Assembly: GCA_015057585.1 (NCBI GenBank)
Contig: SVEF01000005.1
Span: forward strand, 62,001-126,000
Length of the DNA stretch: 64,000 bases
Reading direction: 5' to 3'
DNA from: Lachnospiraceae bacterium
GTDB lineage: Bacteria > Bacillota > Clostridia > Lachnospirales > Lachnospiraceae
Position numbers and translations under genes: made by a program. Position 1 is the first letter of the stretch, and each line of letters opens with the position of its first letter. The notes beneath the pieces were generated by a model. That model saw only the letters and a program-made list of their open reading frames with translations. It ran no database searches and was not told where the DNA came from. Shown piece by piece: positions 16,106 through 25,580 of this stretch.

Positions 16106-16981
16106 ATGGAATATACAGATTATATTGTAAGAGCAACAGCAGCAAACGGACAGGTACGTGCATTTGCTGCAACAACCAGAAATTTAGTAGAAGAGGCAAG
16201 AAGGATTCACCAAACCAGTCCGGTAGCGACAGCGGCACTCGGAAGATTACTGACCGGCGGTGCCATGATGGGCAGTATGATGAAGGGTGAGAAGGATTTG
16301 ACAACGCTTCAAATCCGTGGCGACGGACCGATTGGCGGAATTGTAGTTACAGCAGATTCTAAGGCAAGGGTGAAAGGTTATGTTCATGAGCCGATGGTAA
16401 TGCTTCCGCCAAGTGCCGAAGGTAAGTTGGATGTCGGTGGTGCAGTAGGGCACGGCATGTTACAGGTTATCCGTGACGTCGGATTAAAAGAGCCGTATGT
16501 CGGACAGGTGGATTTGATTTCCGGTGAGATAGCGGAGGATTTAACCTGTTATTTTGCCATTTCTGAGCAGGTGCCGTCTGCAGTAGCACTCGGTGTTCTG
16601 ATGAACAAGGACAATACGGTGCGCCAGGCCGGCGGCTTCATTTTGCAGTTGATGCCGTTTGCAGAGGAAGCAGTCATTGCAAGACTGGAACAAAAACTGA
16701 CGGAGGTGACGCACATTTCCGGGCTTTTGGATGAGGGCATGACACCGGAGGAAATCCTCGAATATGTTCTGGCAGATTTTGAACCGAAGATTTTAGAAAA
16801 GGTATCGACGGAATATTACTGCAACTGTTCCAAGGAGCGTGTGGAAAAGGCAGTTGCCAGTGTAGGCAAGAAAGATTTGCAGGAAATGATTGATGAGGGC
16901 AAGCCGATTGAAGTGAACTGTCATTTCTGCGATAAGAAGTATGTGTTTGAGGTTGAAGATTTGAAAAAATTGATGAAATAG
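16106..16981 (+). CDS. hslO: Hsp33 redox-regulated chaperone
   Basis: A 291-residue cytoplasmic holdase. The C-terminal zinc centre is present as CNC (in YYCNCSKERVE) and CHFC, the CxC and CxxC pairs whose oxidation releases zinc and switches on chaperone activity. The N-terminal domain has the family start YIVRATAANGQVRAFAATT and GGAMMGSMMKGEKDLTTLQI. The gene protects proteins during oxidative stress. Its final codons and stop (16972-16981) form the outer left arm of a large palindromic element. Confidence 0.96.
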   Translation: MEYTDYIVRATAANGQVRAFAATTRNLVEEARRIHQTSPVATAALGRLLTGGAMMGSMMKGEKDLTTLQIRGDGPIGGIVVTADSKARVKGYVHEPMVMLPPSAEGKLDVGGAVGHGMLQVIRDVGLKEPYVGQVDLISGEIAEDLTCYFAISEQVPSAVALGVLMNKDNTVRQAGGFILQLMPFAEEAVIARLEQKLTEVTHISGLLDEGMTPEEILEYVLADFEPKILEKVSTEYYCNCSKERVEKAVASVGKKDLQEMIDEGKPIEVNCHFCDKKYVFEVEDLKKLMK

Positions 16982-17128
16982 TTTTTACAACCGGGAAAGC
17001 CTCTTAAGGCCCTTTAAAAACGCAGCTGCCACGCGCGCAGACTTGCTGACTGTGCATCCTTTTATCGGCAGTCATAAGAAAGAGAGCACGGCCCGGAACT
17101 TGCGGTCGGGAGGGGTAGAAGGTAAATA

Positions 17129-17263
17129 AGAGGATGATACGAAGAAAGTGCGGAGCACTTTTACGAAAAGGCATCTGTCGTCTCTGGACAAACGGGTTTG
17201 TCCGAGAGCGACCGGTGCCTTTTCTAAAACCGCGTCCTACGGACGCTTTTCGCATCATCCTCT
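17129..17263. repeat. Cloverleaf core of copy B
   Basis: In the same order as copy A: closing stem AGAGGATGAT...ATCATCCTCT (one A-C mismatch in 15), AAAGTGC-GGA-GCACTTT, the AAAAGGCA...TGCCTTTT arm tipped by GGACAAAC / GTTTGTCC, CTAAAACC, and GCGTCC...GGACGC. Confidence 0.8.
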
Positions 17264-17437
17264 TTTGGGCGCTTTTCCTCCCTCCCGCTTCGGACAGCCG
17301 GCTCCGTGCTCTCTTATTCCTGCCGCCGGAAAAGGACACACAGCCAGAGTCCTGCGGCATGACACTACATGTTTTTTACAGGGAACTTAAGAAGCTTATG
17401 GTCCGGTTACATAAAAACTATTTCATCTCCCCAAACA

Positions 17438-17474
17438 CATCGGCATGTTGCTGCGTAGCGGCAATATGCCGATG
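17438..17474. repeat. Distal hairpin of copy B
   Basis: CATCGGCAT pairs with ATGCCGATG, with an inner TTGC / GCAA pair and a TGCGTAGCG loop region. It is nearly identical to 59381-59418. Confidence 0.75.
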
Positions 17475-17559
17475 CAAAAACCGTCGACGGAATTTACAGA
17501 AAATTTATTGTATCGTTACCCTGTTGTAACAAAATTGCCACGGATTTGACGATAGGATG

Positions 17560-17568
17560 TGGTAAGAT
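17560..17568 (+). promoter_or_regulatory. Possible extended -10 promoter for the PstS-like lipoprotein
   Basis: TGG followed by TAAGAT fits an extended -10 element, and no good -35 is seen at the right distance. The start codon is about 95 nt further on. Confidence 0.35.
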
Positions 17569-17664
17569 GAAAGTAACTCTACGGCTATTTTGTACAGAAT
17601 GTGATTCCGGATGAAAGAAACCGGAAGGATATGCATATAGAAAAAGGGATAGGAGGAGTGAGAA

Positions 17665-20409
17665 ATGAAAAAGAAACTGACAGCACTTTTACTGATATGT
17701 GTGCTTTGTCTGGCGGGATGCCAGGAGAAAAATCCGGATCCGGTGGTGCCGACGAACGCACCGACGGAAACATTGACGCCAACGGATATGCCGAAACCGA
17801 CAGAGACGCCTACTCCAACCGAAGCGCCAACGCCGACAGAAACACCGGAACCGACAGAGACGCCGGCACCGACAGAAGCAGCAGAACTGACAGAAACGCC
17901 AATACCAACGCCTACAGAGGCGGCAGAACCGACGGAAGCACCAACCGTAGAACCGGTAGAAATTACTGCTCCGTTTGCTATGGTTAGTCCGGTACCGGAG
18001 AGTGGGATTACGGATATTACGGGGACTATGACCATAGAGACTTATCCGGTAGTAGACGGTTCCACAGCGACATTGCCGCTTTCACAGGCTGTGTTTATGA
18101 CGGCGACGGGAGAAAGTGCAGAGACAGCGGCACTCCATATCAGGCACACGAAAACGACGAATTCGTATTACCGGCTGTATGACAAAGAGGCGGATTTGCT
18201 GATTGTATATGAACCATCGGAAGCTGTGGTGGAGAGAATGCAGAACGAGCCGATTCTTATCAAACCGATCGGACTGGATGCGCTGGTATTTATGGCAAAT
18301 GCGGCAAATGAGGTGGATTCCCTTACGATAGAGCAGCTGGTTGCTATTTATTCCGGACAGGTGGAAAACTGGGCGGAAGTTGGAGGAAAGGAAGAAAAAC
18401 TTCTGGCATTCCAGCGTCCGGTAGGCTCCGGAAGCCAGAGCCTCATGCAGAAACTGGTGATGCAGGGGATAGAGATGACGACGGGAGATAACGTATTCCG
18501 TTACAATACCATGTCTGATATTTTGGAGGGAATGCTTTCCTATAACGGAGAGGACAATACCCTTGGTTATTCCGTATTTTATTATGCGAATAACATGTAT
18601 TTTGAAAAAGACTTAAAGTTTATGGGTGTCAACGGGGTGTTACCGTCCACACAGACGATTTATGACGGAACCTATCCGTGTATCAATGCGTTTTATGCAG
18701 CAATCCGAGTGGATGAACCGGAGGATTCCAATGCAAGGAAACTCTTTGACTGGCTGACCGGAGAGGCAGGACAGCAGCTGGTACTTGACCTTGGTTATGT
18801 GCCGGTGCAGATGCCGGCAGGAGCAGATATTTCCGATGCAAAGACGGAACAGATAGTGAAGAGGGAAGTGCTTGCAACGAAACCGTTGGAAGAAGGACAG
18901 TACTTTGTGATGGTGAATCCGCAGAATACAACCTCGGATTATTATTACGGAGATATGACCGTATATAACGCGGATTGGGAAGAGATTGCCAACTTTTATA
19001 ATGTAACATTAAACCAGAGTGTGGCAGGCGTGCATACGGCAAGATATCTTCCGGTGGGACAGATTCGTCAGAATACGGCAGGCGAACAGGAGGTCCGCTA
19101 CGGCATTTATGACCTTGAGACCGGAGAATATACCCTGCCACCGCAGTTTCAGAACCTGTACGTTCTGGATGCGGACCGGTGTTATTATTGTGTACCGGGA
19201 CAGGACAGCACGGAATGGGAAATGCTGCCGCTGTATCAGGTCATCGGACCGCATGGAGAAGTTCTCATAGAAGAAATCAATTGTGACATGGAGAGTGTGA
19301 CCATTTTCCCACGTGGTAATGGTTACATGGAGATGTTCTACGATTATGTCAATTGGGAAGACGGCGGTGTTTTCCGTTTCTATGATGAAAACCTGAAGTT
19401 AAAGAAGGTATTCTGTGAAAAGGCAGTGAGAATTCCGGATGATGCAGACTGCATCGATGGCGTAGAGTATTATCTGATGGGAGAACACGGCTGTCTGGTA
19501 GATGAGAATGGCGAGATTCTGATTACAGAATCCGGATTTTTAAGCCGGTACGGAGACGGGATCAATTACGAGTGTATTCTGCCGTTTTACACGCCGACCA
19601 TGGAGGAAGGAAAGACGGTCTTTGGTATCTACTATCAGGATATAGTGTATGTAGTAGACAGGGAATTGAATCTTCTGACAAAACTTTGTGATCTCACACA
19701 GGACGAAGCACAGGGCGCTACCTTCTACCCGGATATGTATTCCTATTGGGATACAGAGATGGGAGAGATGGTTTATCGCAGGTATGACGGTTCCGGCGTG
19801 CATTTGTGGGACGGAAGAGCGGCAGACGAGGTGATTACCAACTGGTCCAATGAGGATTATCTGATTTATGCAAGAAACGGACGGAATCTTTACATCGAAG
19901 AATACCGTGCCGGAGAGGGGCGACTTTCCTATACGGTTTCGCTCCGTGGTGAGGATACGGTGGTCATGATTGGATATGACGGAGACGGTTATGTGCGTAT
20001 TTCCGAGGACAGTGGAGAAACGATACAAAACGGCTACAGTATATATTACAGTGAGATTCCGTTGTATTACATGACTCTTTATTACAAAGGAACTCCGGTT
20101 TGTGAGGATTTGGTAGCACATGAGTATACGTATGAGATTTTAGATGGTGTCAAAATCTGGGTGCTCGGAACCGGCGAAATGGAAGAAGTGGAGTCGGAGA
20201 GCATTTTTGAAGAGATGGAGGAACGCTACAGCTATTACAATTATGCGTTTATCGAAGGCGACCGTCTTCTGAAAAAAATCGACCGTGCACGTTCCCTGTA
20301 TTATGGGACGGATGCTCTCATTTTGGTGCAGGGCAACTATGTATATGCCGTTTCTTTTGAAGGAGAAGTCCTGGTACGGGCCTTGCAGAATGTGATGGGA
20401 ACGGACTAA
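17665..20409 (+). CDS. Large lipoprotein with PstS-like substrate-binding domain
   Basis: A 914-residue lipoprotein with lipobox LAGC (Cys19). A Thr-Pro-Glu-rich linker of about 75 residues follows. Residues about 110-390 look like a PstS-type periplasmic-binding domain: PVVDGSTATLPLSQA, DLLIVYEPSE, LTIEQLVAIYSGQVENWAEVGG, QRPVGSGSQSLMQKL. The remaining 500 residues are beta-rich with acidic and aromatic repeats such as RYGIYDLETGEYTLPPQF, reminiscent of WG-type repeats, and do not match a transporter. No pst permease or ATPase is adjacent, so a sensor or surface-binding role is as likely as transport. AGGAGG precedes the ATG. Confidence 0.75.
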   Translation: MKKKLTALLLICVLCLAGCQEKNPDPVVPTNAPTETLTPTDMPKPTETPTPTEAPTPTETPEPTETPAPTEAAELTETPIPTPTEAAEPTEAPTVEPVEITAPFAMVSPVPESGITDITGTMTIETYPVVDGSTATLPLSQAVFMTATGESAETAALHIRHTKTTNSYYRLYDKEADLLIVYEPSEAVVERMQNEPILIKPIGLDALVFMANAANEVDSLTIEQLVAIYSGQVENWAEVGGKEEKLLAFQRPVGSGSQSLMQKLVMQGIEMTTGDNVFRYNTMSDILEGMLSYNGEDNTLGYSVFYYANNMYFEKDLKFMGVNGVLPSTQTIYDGTYPCINAFYAAIRVDEPEDSNARKLFDWLTGEAGQQLVLDLGYVPVQMPAGADISDAKTEQIVKREVLATKPLEEGQYFVMVNPQNTTSDYYYGDMTVYNADWEEIANFYNVTLNQSVAGVHTARYLPVGQIRQNTAGEQEVRYGIYDLETGEYTLPPQFQNLYVLDADRCYYCVPGQDSTEWEMLPLYQVIGPHGEVLIEEINCDMESVTIFPRGNGYMEMFYDYVNWEDGGVFRFYDENLKLKKVFCEKAVRIPDDADCIDGVEYYLMGEHGCLVDENGEILITESGFLSRYGDGINYECILPFYTPTMEEGKTVFGIYYQDIVYVVDRELNLLTKLCDLTQDEAQGATFYPDMYSYWDTEMGEMVYRRYDGSGVHLWDGRAADEVITNWSNEDYLIYARNGRNLYIEEYRAGEGRLSYTVSLRGEDTVVMIGYDGDGYVRISEDSGETIQNGYSIYYSEIPLYYMTLYYKGTPVCEDLVAHEYTYEILDGVKIWVLGTGEMEEVESESIFEEMEERYSYYNYAFIEGDRLLKKIDRARSLYYGTDALILVQGNYVYAVSFEGEVLVRALQNVMGTD

Positions 20410-20450
20410 TGGGAAATGTCCGAAATAATATATGGTGAAGTAAGGAGAAG

Positions 20451-20487
20451 GTCCGGGGACGGCATTGACCAGCCCCGGGCTTTTTTT
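20451..20487 (+). terminator. Intrinsic terminator after the PstS-like lipoprotein
   Basis: CCGGGG (20453-20458) pairs with CCCCGG (20473-20478), followed by a run of seven T. Confidence 0.85.
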
Positions 20488-20550
20488 GGGCATTTTCCGG
20501 CGAAAAAAAGTACATTTTAGAAAAAGTTCATACACGGATTTCGGTTCCTA

Positions 20551-20559
20551 TGATATAAT
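20551..20559 (+). promoter_or_regulatory. Extended -10 promoter for the ABC exporter operon
   Basis: TGA-TATAAT is an extended -10, 64 nt before the ATG of the ATPase gene. The -35 region is weak. Confidence 0.55.
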
Positions 20560-20622
20560 CAATGCGATAAAATGTCGTATTATGCATTTTTTTGCAAAAA
20601 AGAAAGGAAACAGGTGGAAAAC

Positions 20623-21324
20623 ATGGCTTATATAGCGTTGACGGACGTTACCAAAGTGTACAAAACAGGAGAGATTGAGATTCATGCGGCGGACGGGATT
20701 ACGTTTGAAATGGAAAAGGGTGAATTCGTAGTAATTGTTGGCCCTTCCGGGGCAGGAAAGACGACCGTGCTCAATATCCTGGGAGGAATGGACAGTGCAA
20801 CGTCAGGAACCGTTTTGGTAGATGGTGAGGACGTGGCAAAGTATAACCAAAAACGCCTGACAAAATACCGCAGGGAGGATGTCGGTTTTGTTTTCCAGTT
20901 TTATAACCTGGTACAGAATCTGACGGCCCTTGAAAATGTAGAGCTTGCCCAGCAGATTATTAAGAATCCGAAGAGCGCAGTAGAAGCCCTGGAAGAAGTG
21001 GGCTTAAAAGACCGTATGAAAAATTTCCCGGCACAGCTTTCCGGTGGCGAACAGCAGAGAGTTTCGATTGCAAGGGCGCTGGCGAAAAATCCGAAACTGT
21101 TGCTTTGTGATGAACCGACCGGTGCACTTGACTACCAGACAGGTAAGGCCATTTTAAAACAACTTCAGGATACCTGCAGAAGAACCGGGACCACGGTGGT
21201 AGTCATTACACATAACAAGGCAATTGCACCGATGGCAGACCGCGTGATTGAAATTAAAAACGGAAAAGTCGGAGCAATGAGAATTAACGGGAACCCGGTG
21301 GACGTGGCAGAAATTGAATGGTAG
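20623..21324 (+). CDS. ABC transporter ATP-binding protein (LolD/MacB type)
   Basis: A 233-residue ATPase. Walker A is GPSGAGKTT, the Q-loop is in [21 protein letters not shown], the signature is [16 protein letters not shown], Walker B is [12 protein letters not shown], and the H-loop is VVITHN. The [13 protein letters not shown] stretch marks the MacB/LolD/FtsE-like group that powers FtsX-fold permeases. The start is set at 20623 with AGGTGG just upstream. The permease starts 10 nt after the stop, and the two form one exporter or mechanotransmission complex at the membrane. Confidence 0.94.
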   Translation: MAYIALTDVTKVYKTGEIEIHAADGITFEMEKGEFVVIVGPSGAGKTTVLNILGGMDSATSGTVLVDGEDVAKYNQKRLTKYRREDVGFVFQFYNLVQNLTALENVELAQQIIKNPKSAVEALEEVGLKDRMKNFPAQLSGGEQQRVSIARALAKNPKLLLCDEPTGALDYQTGKAILKQLQDTCRRTGTTVVVITHNKAIAPMADRVIEIKNGKVGAMRINGNPVDVAEIEW

Positions 21325-21334
21325 GTAGAAAAAC

Positions 21335-24300
21335 GTGAAGAGAGCACAAAGAACAGACTTAATAAGAGAGATGAGAAAGAGCTTTAACCGGTATATCTCC
21401 ATTTTGCTGATTATGGCCCTGGGCGTAGCGTTTTATGCCGGGGTGCGGTCGGCAGAGCCGGATATGCAGCTTTCTGCAAAAAGACATTTTGATGAGACCA
21501 ACTATATGGATATCCGCGTGCTCGGAACGCTTGGAGTGACCGAAGATGACGTGGTGCAAATTGCAAAAATTGAAGGAATATCTGAAGTAGAAGGCGGATA
21601 TCAGACGGAACTGTTCCTATTGGCAGAGGAGAGAAATTACCAGATGACGGTGATGTCCCTGGGAGAAAAAATCAATCATGTTGCTGTGACAGAAGGACGG
21701 ATTCCGGAGGCGGCAGATGAATGTTTTGTGGATGAGGACTTTTTAAAGAACATGGGTTATGCCATCGGGGATGTCATTACGATGGAGCCGGAAAAGGACG
21801 TGGAGGTTTCGGATGTCCTTTCCGTGAATACTTTTACAATTGTGGGCTACGGAAAGTTTCCAAGTTACCTTTCCTGGCAACGTGGTGCGGTCAGCATCGG
21901 TACCGGTGCCGAGGACGGATTTGTCTTTCTGCACAAGGATGCCTTTGCGTATGAGGTGTTTACTGTAATTTATGCGACAGTGGAAGGGGCGAAGGAGTAT
22001 AACCCGTATTCGGAAGAGTATGAAGACTATATTGAAACTGTCGTGGAGCGCATTGAAGCCATCGCGGATGTACGTTGTGAAATCCGTTATGAAGAAGCGG
22101 TCGGACCATATTGGGAGGATGTGAGGGAAGCAGAAGCAGAAATTGCGGATGCGGAGCAAAAGATTTTAGATGGTGAACAGGAAATTGCAGATGCGGAAAT
22201 AGAGATAGCGGATGCAGAAAAAGAGATTGCGGATGCGGAAAAAAAGATTGCAGACGGCGAAAAAGAGATTGCGGATGCGGAAATTGAAATTGCAGATGCA
22301 CAGAAAGAGATTTTAGATGGAGAGCAAAAAATCGCGGACGGAGAGAAAGAACTGGCGGACGCAAAGACGGAAATCGAAGATGGCGAGAAGAAACTTGCGG
22401 ATGCGGAGAAAGAACTTGCTGATGCGTTAAAAGAGATTACAGATGCAGAACGGAAAATTGATGAGGGAGAACATGACCTGGCGGATGCGTGGGCGGAAAT
22501 TCTGGACGCAGAGCAGCAGATAGCCGATGGGGAAAAGGAACTGGCAGATGCGTGGGCAGAAATTTTGGATGCAGAGCAGCAGATAGCCGATGGGGAAAAA
22601 GAACTGGCAGATGTCCGGACGAAAATTTTAGATGGCGAACAGCAGCTTGCGGATGCGGAAAAGGAACTCGCGGATGCACTGGCAGAGATAGAAGACGGAG
22701 AACGTCAGATGGCAGAAGCCGAGGAAGAACTGGCGGATGCGCTGGCAGAAATCGAAGATGGCGAGGCGCAGATTGAAGCCGGTGAATGGGAACTAGGGGA
22801 AGCCTTGCAGCAACTGGAAGAAGGCGAAGCAGAACTTGCGGCAGGTGAGCAGACCCTGGCAGCAAACAGGGCACAACTGGAAGCGGCAGCAGCACAAATA
22901 GCTGCACAGGAGGCACAGCTGGTGCAGGGAGAGGAACAGCTTGCGCAGGCGAAGGCACAGCTGGAGGCGATGGGACTTCCAATGACACCGGAACTTTTGG
23001 AGCAGGAGGCAATTTTAGTTGCAGCCAGAACGCAGTTAGAAACCGCAAAGGCAGAACTTGCTGCCGGCTATCAGCAAATTGCTGCAGGTGAGGCACAGCT
23101 TGCTGCGGCAAGGGAGGAACTTGCTTATGGACGTGCAGCATACGAAGAAGGCGTTTGGGAACTGGAGGCAGCACGGGAAGAACTGGAAGACGGAAGACGT
23201 CAGTACGAAGATGGCTTAGCAGAGTTTGAGGATGCGAAGGCCGAACTTGCAGATGGCAGGAAACAGTATGAAGACGGTCTGGCAGAGTTTGAAGATGCCA
23301 AGGCGGAACTGGCGGATGGCAAGAAGAAATATGAAGACGGCGTCAAGGAATTAGAAGATGCAAAGGCAGAGCTTGCGGACGGGAGAAAGCAATACGAAGA
23401 CGGTGTCAAGGAATTAGAAGATGCGAAGGCAGAACTTGCAGACGGAAAGAAAAAGTACGAAGACGGTGTCAAGGAATTAGAAGATGCGAAGGCAGAACTC
23501 GCTGATGGAAAGAAAAAGTACGAAGACGGCCTGAAAGAAGTGGAAGAGGCGAAAGCAGAACTTGCGGACGGAAGGAAAAAGTATGAGGACGGCGTTAAGG
23601 AACTGGAAGACGCGAAGGCAGAACTTGCGGACGGAAAGAAAAAGTATGAGGATGGCCTGAAAGAACTGGAAGATGCCAAGATCGAACTTGCGGACGGTAA
23701 AAGAGAGTTAGAGGATGGTAAAAAGGAACTCGAAGACGGTAAGAAGGAACTGGAAGATGCAAAGATAGAATTGGCAGATGGTAAAAAAGAACTCGAAGAC
23801 GGGAAATTGGAACTGGCGGATGCCAAGGCAGAGTTAGAAGATATTGAAATGCCGGAATGGTATGTACTGGACCGTAATACCGTGCAGCAGTTTGTGGAAT
23901 TTGGCTCTAACGCTGAGCGTATCGGAAACCTTGGTGATGTTTTTCCTGCAGTGTTTTATCTTGTGGCGGCATTAGTAAGTTTAACTACCATGACGCGTAT
24001 GATTGAAGAAGAAAGAACACAGATCGGAACGATGAAGGCTCTCGGCTACGGCAAAGGGGCGATTGTTTCCAAATATCTGTGGTACTCCCTTTCTGCAACA
24101 TTGATTGGCGGTGTGTTCGGCGTATTGGTGGGAAGTATTTTGTTCCCATGGGTGATTATCAATGCGTACGGAATTCTGTATTCCAATATTCCGCATGTGC
24201 TTACACCGATACAGTGGGGTACTTCCTTGGTATCTGTATTGATTGCGGTGGTTTGTACTGTGGTAGCAACACTTTCCTCCTGCTATAAGGAACTTGCGGC

Positions 24301-25513
24301 AGCACCGGCTATCCTGATGCGACCGGTGGCACCGGCAGCAGGCAAGAGAGTATTTCTGGAATATATTAAGCCGCTTTGGAATCACATGAACTTTTCCTGG
24401 AAGGCGACCTGCAGAAACCTGTTCCGCTATAAAAAGCGTTTCTTTATGACGGTGTTTGGTATCGGTGGCTGTATGGCACTTTTACTGGTCGGCTTTGGTC
24501 TCAGGGATTCCATTATGGAGATTGTCAATAACCAGTACAAAAACATCTGGACCTATGATGCGTATCTTTCGGTGAATGATACAAGCCTTGCGGTAAAAGA
24601 AACGGAATTTGCAGATTGGCTTGAGGAAGAGATGTTCGTCTACAGTAAGACGCTGGATGTTGAGTCGGAGAACTCGGTAAAATCTGCAAACCTCTTTGTG
24701 CCGGAGGATATTGTGGAACTGGATAAGTTTGTGGATTTGAAGAACCGTATCTCCAAAGAGACCTATGCCCTGACAGAGGACGGGGTAATCGTTACGGAAA
24801 AACTGGCGAAGATGTTAGAGGTTTCCGTGGGTGATACGATTGAACTTCACGTGGACGAGGTCACAAAACGTTCGGTGACGATTACAGCTATTACGGAAAA
24901 CTATATGCTTCACTACATTTATATGAGTCCGAAACTGTATGAAGAGGTCTTTGCGGAACCGGTAGAATACAATCAGTTGTATCTGCAGATGAAGCCGATG
25001 ACGGAAGCACAGGAAGAAGAATTTTCAAGAGCGATGATTTCTTACGATGCGGTGGATGCCGTTTCCTATGTAAGAGAGTTACAGGAGTCGGTTGCAATCA
25101 TGATGCAGGCATTGGAACTCGTGGTGGTTGTCTTAATTGTGGCAGCAGGCATGCTGGCATTTATTGTGTTATATAATTTAAACAACATCAACATCATTGA
25201 ACGGAGAAGAGAACTTGCTACGTTAAAAGTACTCGGTTTTTATGACGGGGAAGTGGGAAGTTACGTTTACCGTGAAAATGTACTTCTGACAGTAATCGGT
25301 ATTGTTGCGGGCATAGTGATGGGATTTTTCCTGCACCGCTATGTCATCCTTACGGTAGAGGTGGATATGCTGATGTTCGGACGGGAGATTTTCCTGCCAA
25401 GTTATGTGTACAGCGTATTGCTTACGATACTGTTTGCAGTATTGGTCAACTTCGGCATGTTTTTTAAACTGAAGAAGATTGACATGGTAGAGTCGTTAAA
25501 GAGTGCAGAATAA
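21335..25513 (+). CDS. FtsX-family ABC permease with giant coiled-coil insertion
   Basis: A 1392-residue permease with a GTG start. A first membrane span (ISILLIMALGVAFYAGV) and an extracellular MacB-like region come first. Residues about 262-838 are almost pure heptads of the X-X-X-Leu-X-X-Gly type (for example EIADAEK, ELADGKK), later merging into 21-residue units. A break with two prolines (MGLPMTP, residues 546-552) sits at the centre, which suggests an antiparallel helical hairpin outside the cell. FtsX core spans follow near 870-1000, then a second extracellular domain and three spans at the end (LVVVVLIVAAGMLAFIVLYN onward). The transported or sensed substrate is unknown. It pairs with the ATPase directly upstream. 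Confidence 0.88.
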   Translation: MKRAQRTDLIREMRKSFNRYISILLIMALGVAFYAGVRSAEPDMQLSAKRHFDETNYMDIRVLGTLGVTEDDVVQIAKIEGISEVEGGYQTELFLLAEERNYQMTVMSLGEKINHVAVTEGRIPEAADECFVDEDFLKNMGYAIGDVITMEPEKDVEVSDVLSVNTFTIVGYGKFPSYLSWQRGAVSIGTGAEDGFVFLHKDAFAYEVFTVIYATVEGAKEYNPYSEEYEDYIETVVERIEAIADVRCEIRYEEAVGPYWEDVREAEAEIADAEQKILDGEQEIADAEIEIADAEKEIADAEKKIADGEKEIADAEIEIADAQKEILDGEQKIADGEKELADAKTEIEDGEKKLADAEKELADALKEITDAERKIDEGEHDLADAWAEILDAEQQIADGEKELADAWAEILDAEQQIADGEKELADVRTKILDGEQQLADAEKELADALAEIEDGERQMAEAEEELADALAEIEDGEAQIEAGEWELGEALQQLEEGEAELAAGEQTLAANRAQLEAAAAQIAAQEAQLVQGEEQLAQAKAQLEAMGLPMTPELLEQEAILVAARTQLETAKAELAAGYQQIAAGEAQLAAAREELAYGRAAYEEGVWELEAAREELEDGRRQYEDGLAEFEDAKAELADGRKQYEDGLAEFEDAKAELADGKKKYEDGVKELEDAKAELADGRKQYEDGVKELEDAKAELADGKKKYEDGVKELEDAKAELADGKKKYEDGLKEVEEAKAELADGRKKYEDGVKELEDAKAELADGKKKYEDGLKELEDAKIELADGKRELEDGKKELEDGKKELEDAKIELADGKKELEDGKLELADAKAELEDIEMPEWYVLDRNTVQQFVEFGSNAERIGNLGDVFPAVFYLVAALVSLTTMTRMIEEERTQIGTMKALGYGKGAIVSKYLWYSLSATLIGGVFGVLVGSILFPWVIINAYGILYSNIPHVLTPIQWGTSLVSVLIAVVCTVVATLSSCYKELAAAPAILMRPVAPAAGKRVFLEYIKPLWNHMNFSWKATCRNLFRYKKRFFMTVFGIGGCMALLLVGFGLRDSIMEIVNNQYKNIWTYDAYLSVNDTSLAVKETEFADWLEEEMFVYSKTLDVESENSVKSANLFVPEDIVELDKFVDLKNRISKETYALTEDGVIVTEKLAKMLEVSVGDTIELHVDEVTKRSVTITAITENYMLHYIYMSPKLYEEVFAEPVEYNQLYLQMKPMTEAQEEEFSRAMISYDAVDAVSYVRELQESVAIMMQALELVVVVLIVAAGMLAFIVLYNLNNINIIERRRELATLKVLGFYDGEVGSYVYRENVLLTVIGIVAGIVMGFFLHRYVILTVEVDMLMFGREIFLPSYVYSVLLTILFAVLVNFGMFFKLKKIDMVESLKSAE
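23200..23780 (+). repeat. 63-bp tandem coding repeats in the permease coiled coil
   Basis: Near-identical 63-base units encode 21 residues (three heptads), for example KKYEDGV-KELEDAK-AELADGK. About eight units are visible, the last ones shortened. They lie in the return half of the coiled coil. Such repeats can change in number by slippage or recombination. Confidence 0.85.
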
Positions 25514-25515
25514 TC

Positions 25516-25544
25516 TTGTTTTTTGTCAAAAAAAGGCTTATAAT
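25516..25544 (+). promoter_or_regulatory. SigA-type promoter for the M18 aminopeptidase
   Basis: TTGTTT (25516-25521) and TATAAT (25539-25544) have 17-base spacing. Confidence 0.6.
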
Positions 25545-25580
25545 TAATAGAAATTTTATAGGAGAAAAGGAGAGCATCAT

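Larger units (their letters stand above)
16972..17474. repeat. Cloverleaf-palindrome element, copy B
   Basis: The outermost arm GATGAAATAGTTTTT (16972-16986), which includes the hslO stop, pairs perfectly with 17413-17427. Next pairs ACCGG / CCGGT and the CTTAAG-containing arms near 17000 and 17385. The conserved element is about 17013-17380: AGAGAGCACGG / CCGTGCTCTCT, the shared CCCGGAACTTGCGGTCGGG, and the core at 17129-17263. The distal hairpin at 17438-17474 ends the copy. It fills the gap after hslO up to the promoter of the 17665 gene. Internal open frames are not called. Confidence 0.85.

Noticed and set aside
9362-17474. Copies A and B as an insertion sequence or group II intron
   Set aside because: No transposase or reverse transcriptase gene, no intron domain V-like motif, and no flanking direct repeats were seen. 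A non-autonomous mobile element remains possible.
23200-23826. Long Ser/Ala-rich open frame on the minus strand inside the permease gene
   Set aside because: It is the antisense shadow of the repeated coiled-coil codons, has low complexity and no ribosome site, and the + strand frame is clearly the real gene.
22119-23850. Permease coiled coil as a separate fused protein
   Set aside because: The frame is continuous with the FtsX-type domains on both sides, and the X-X-X-Leu-X-X-Gly heptad type is known in membrane proteins of Firmicutes.
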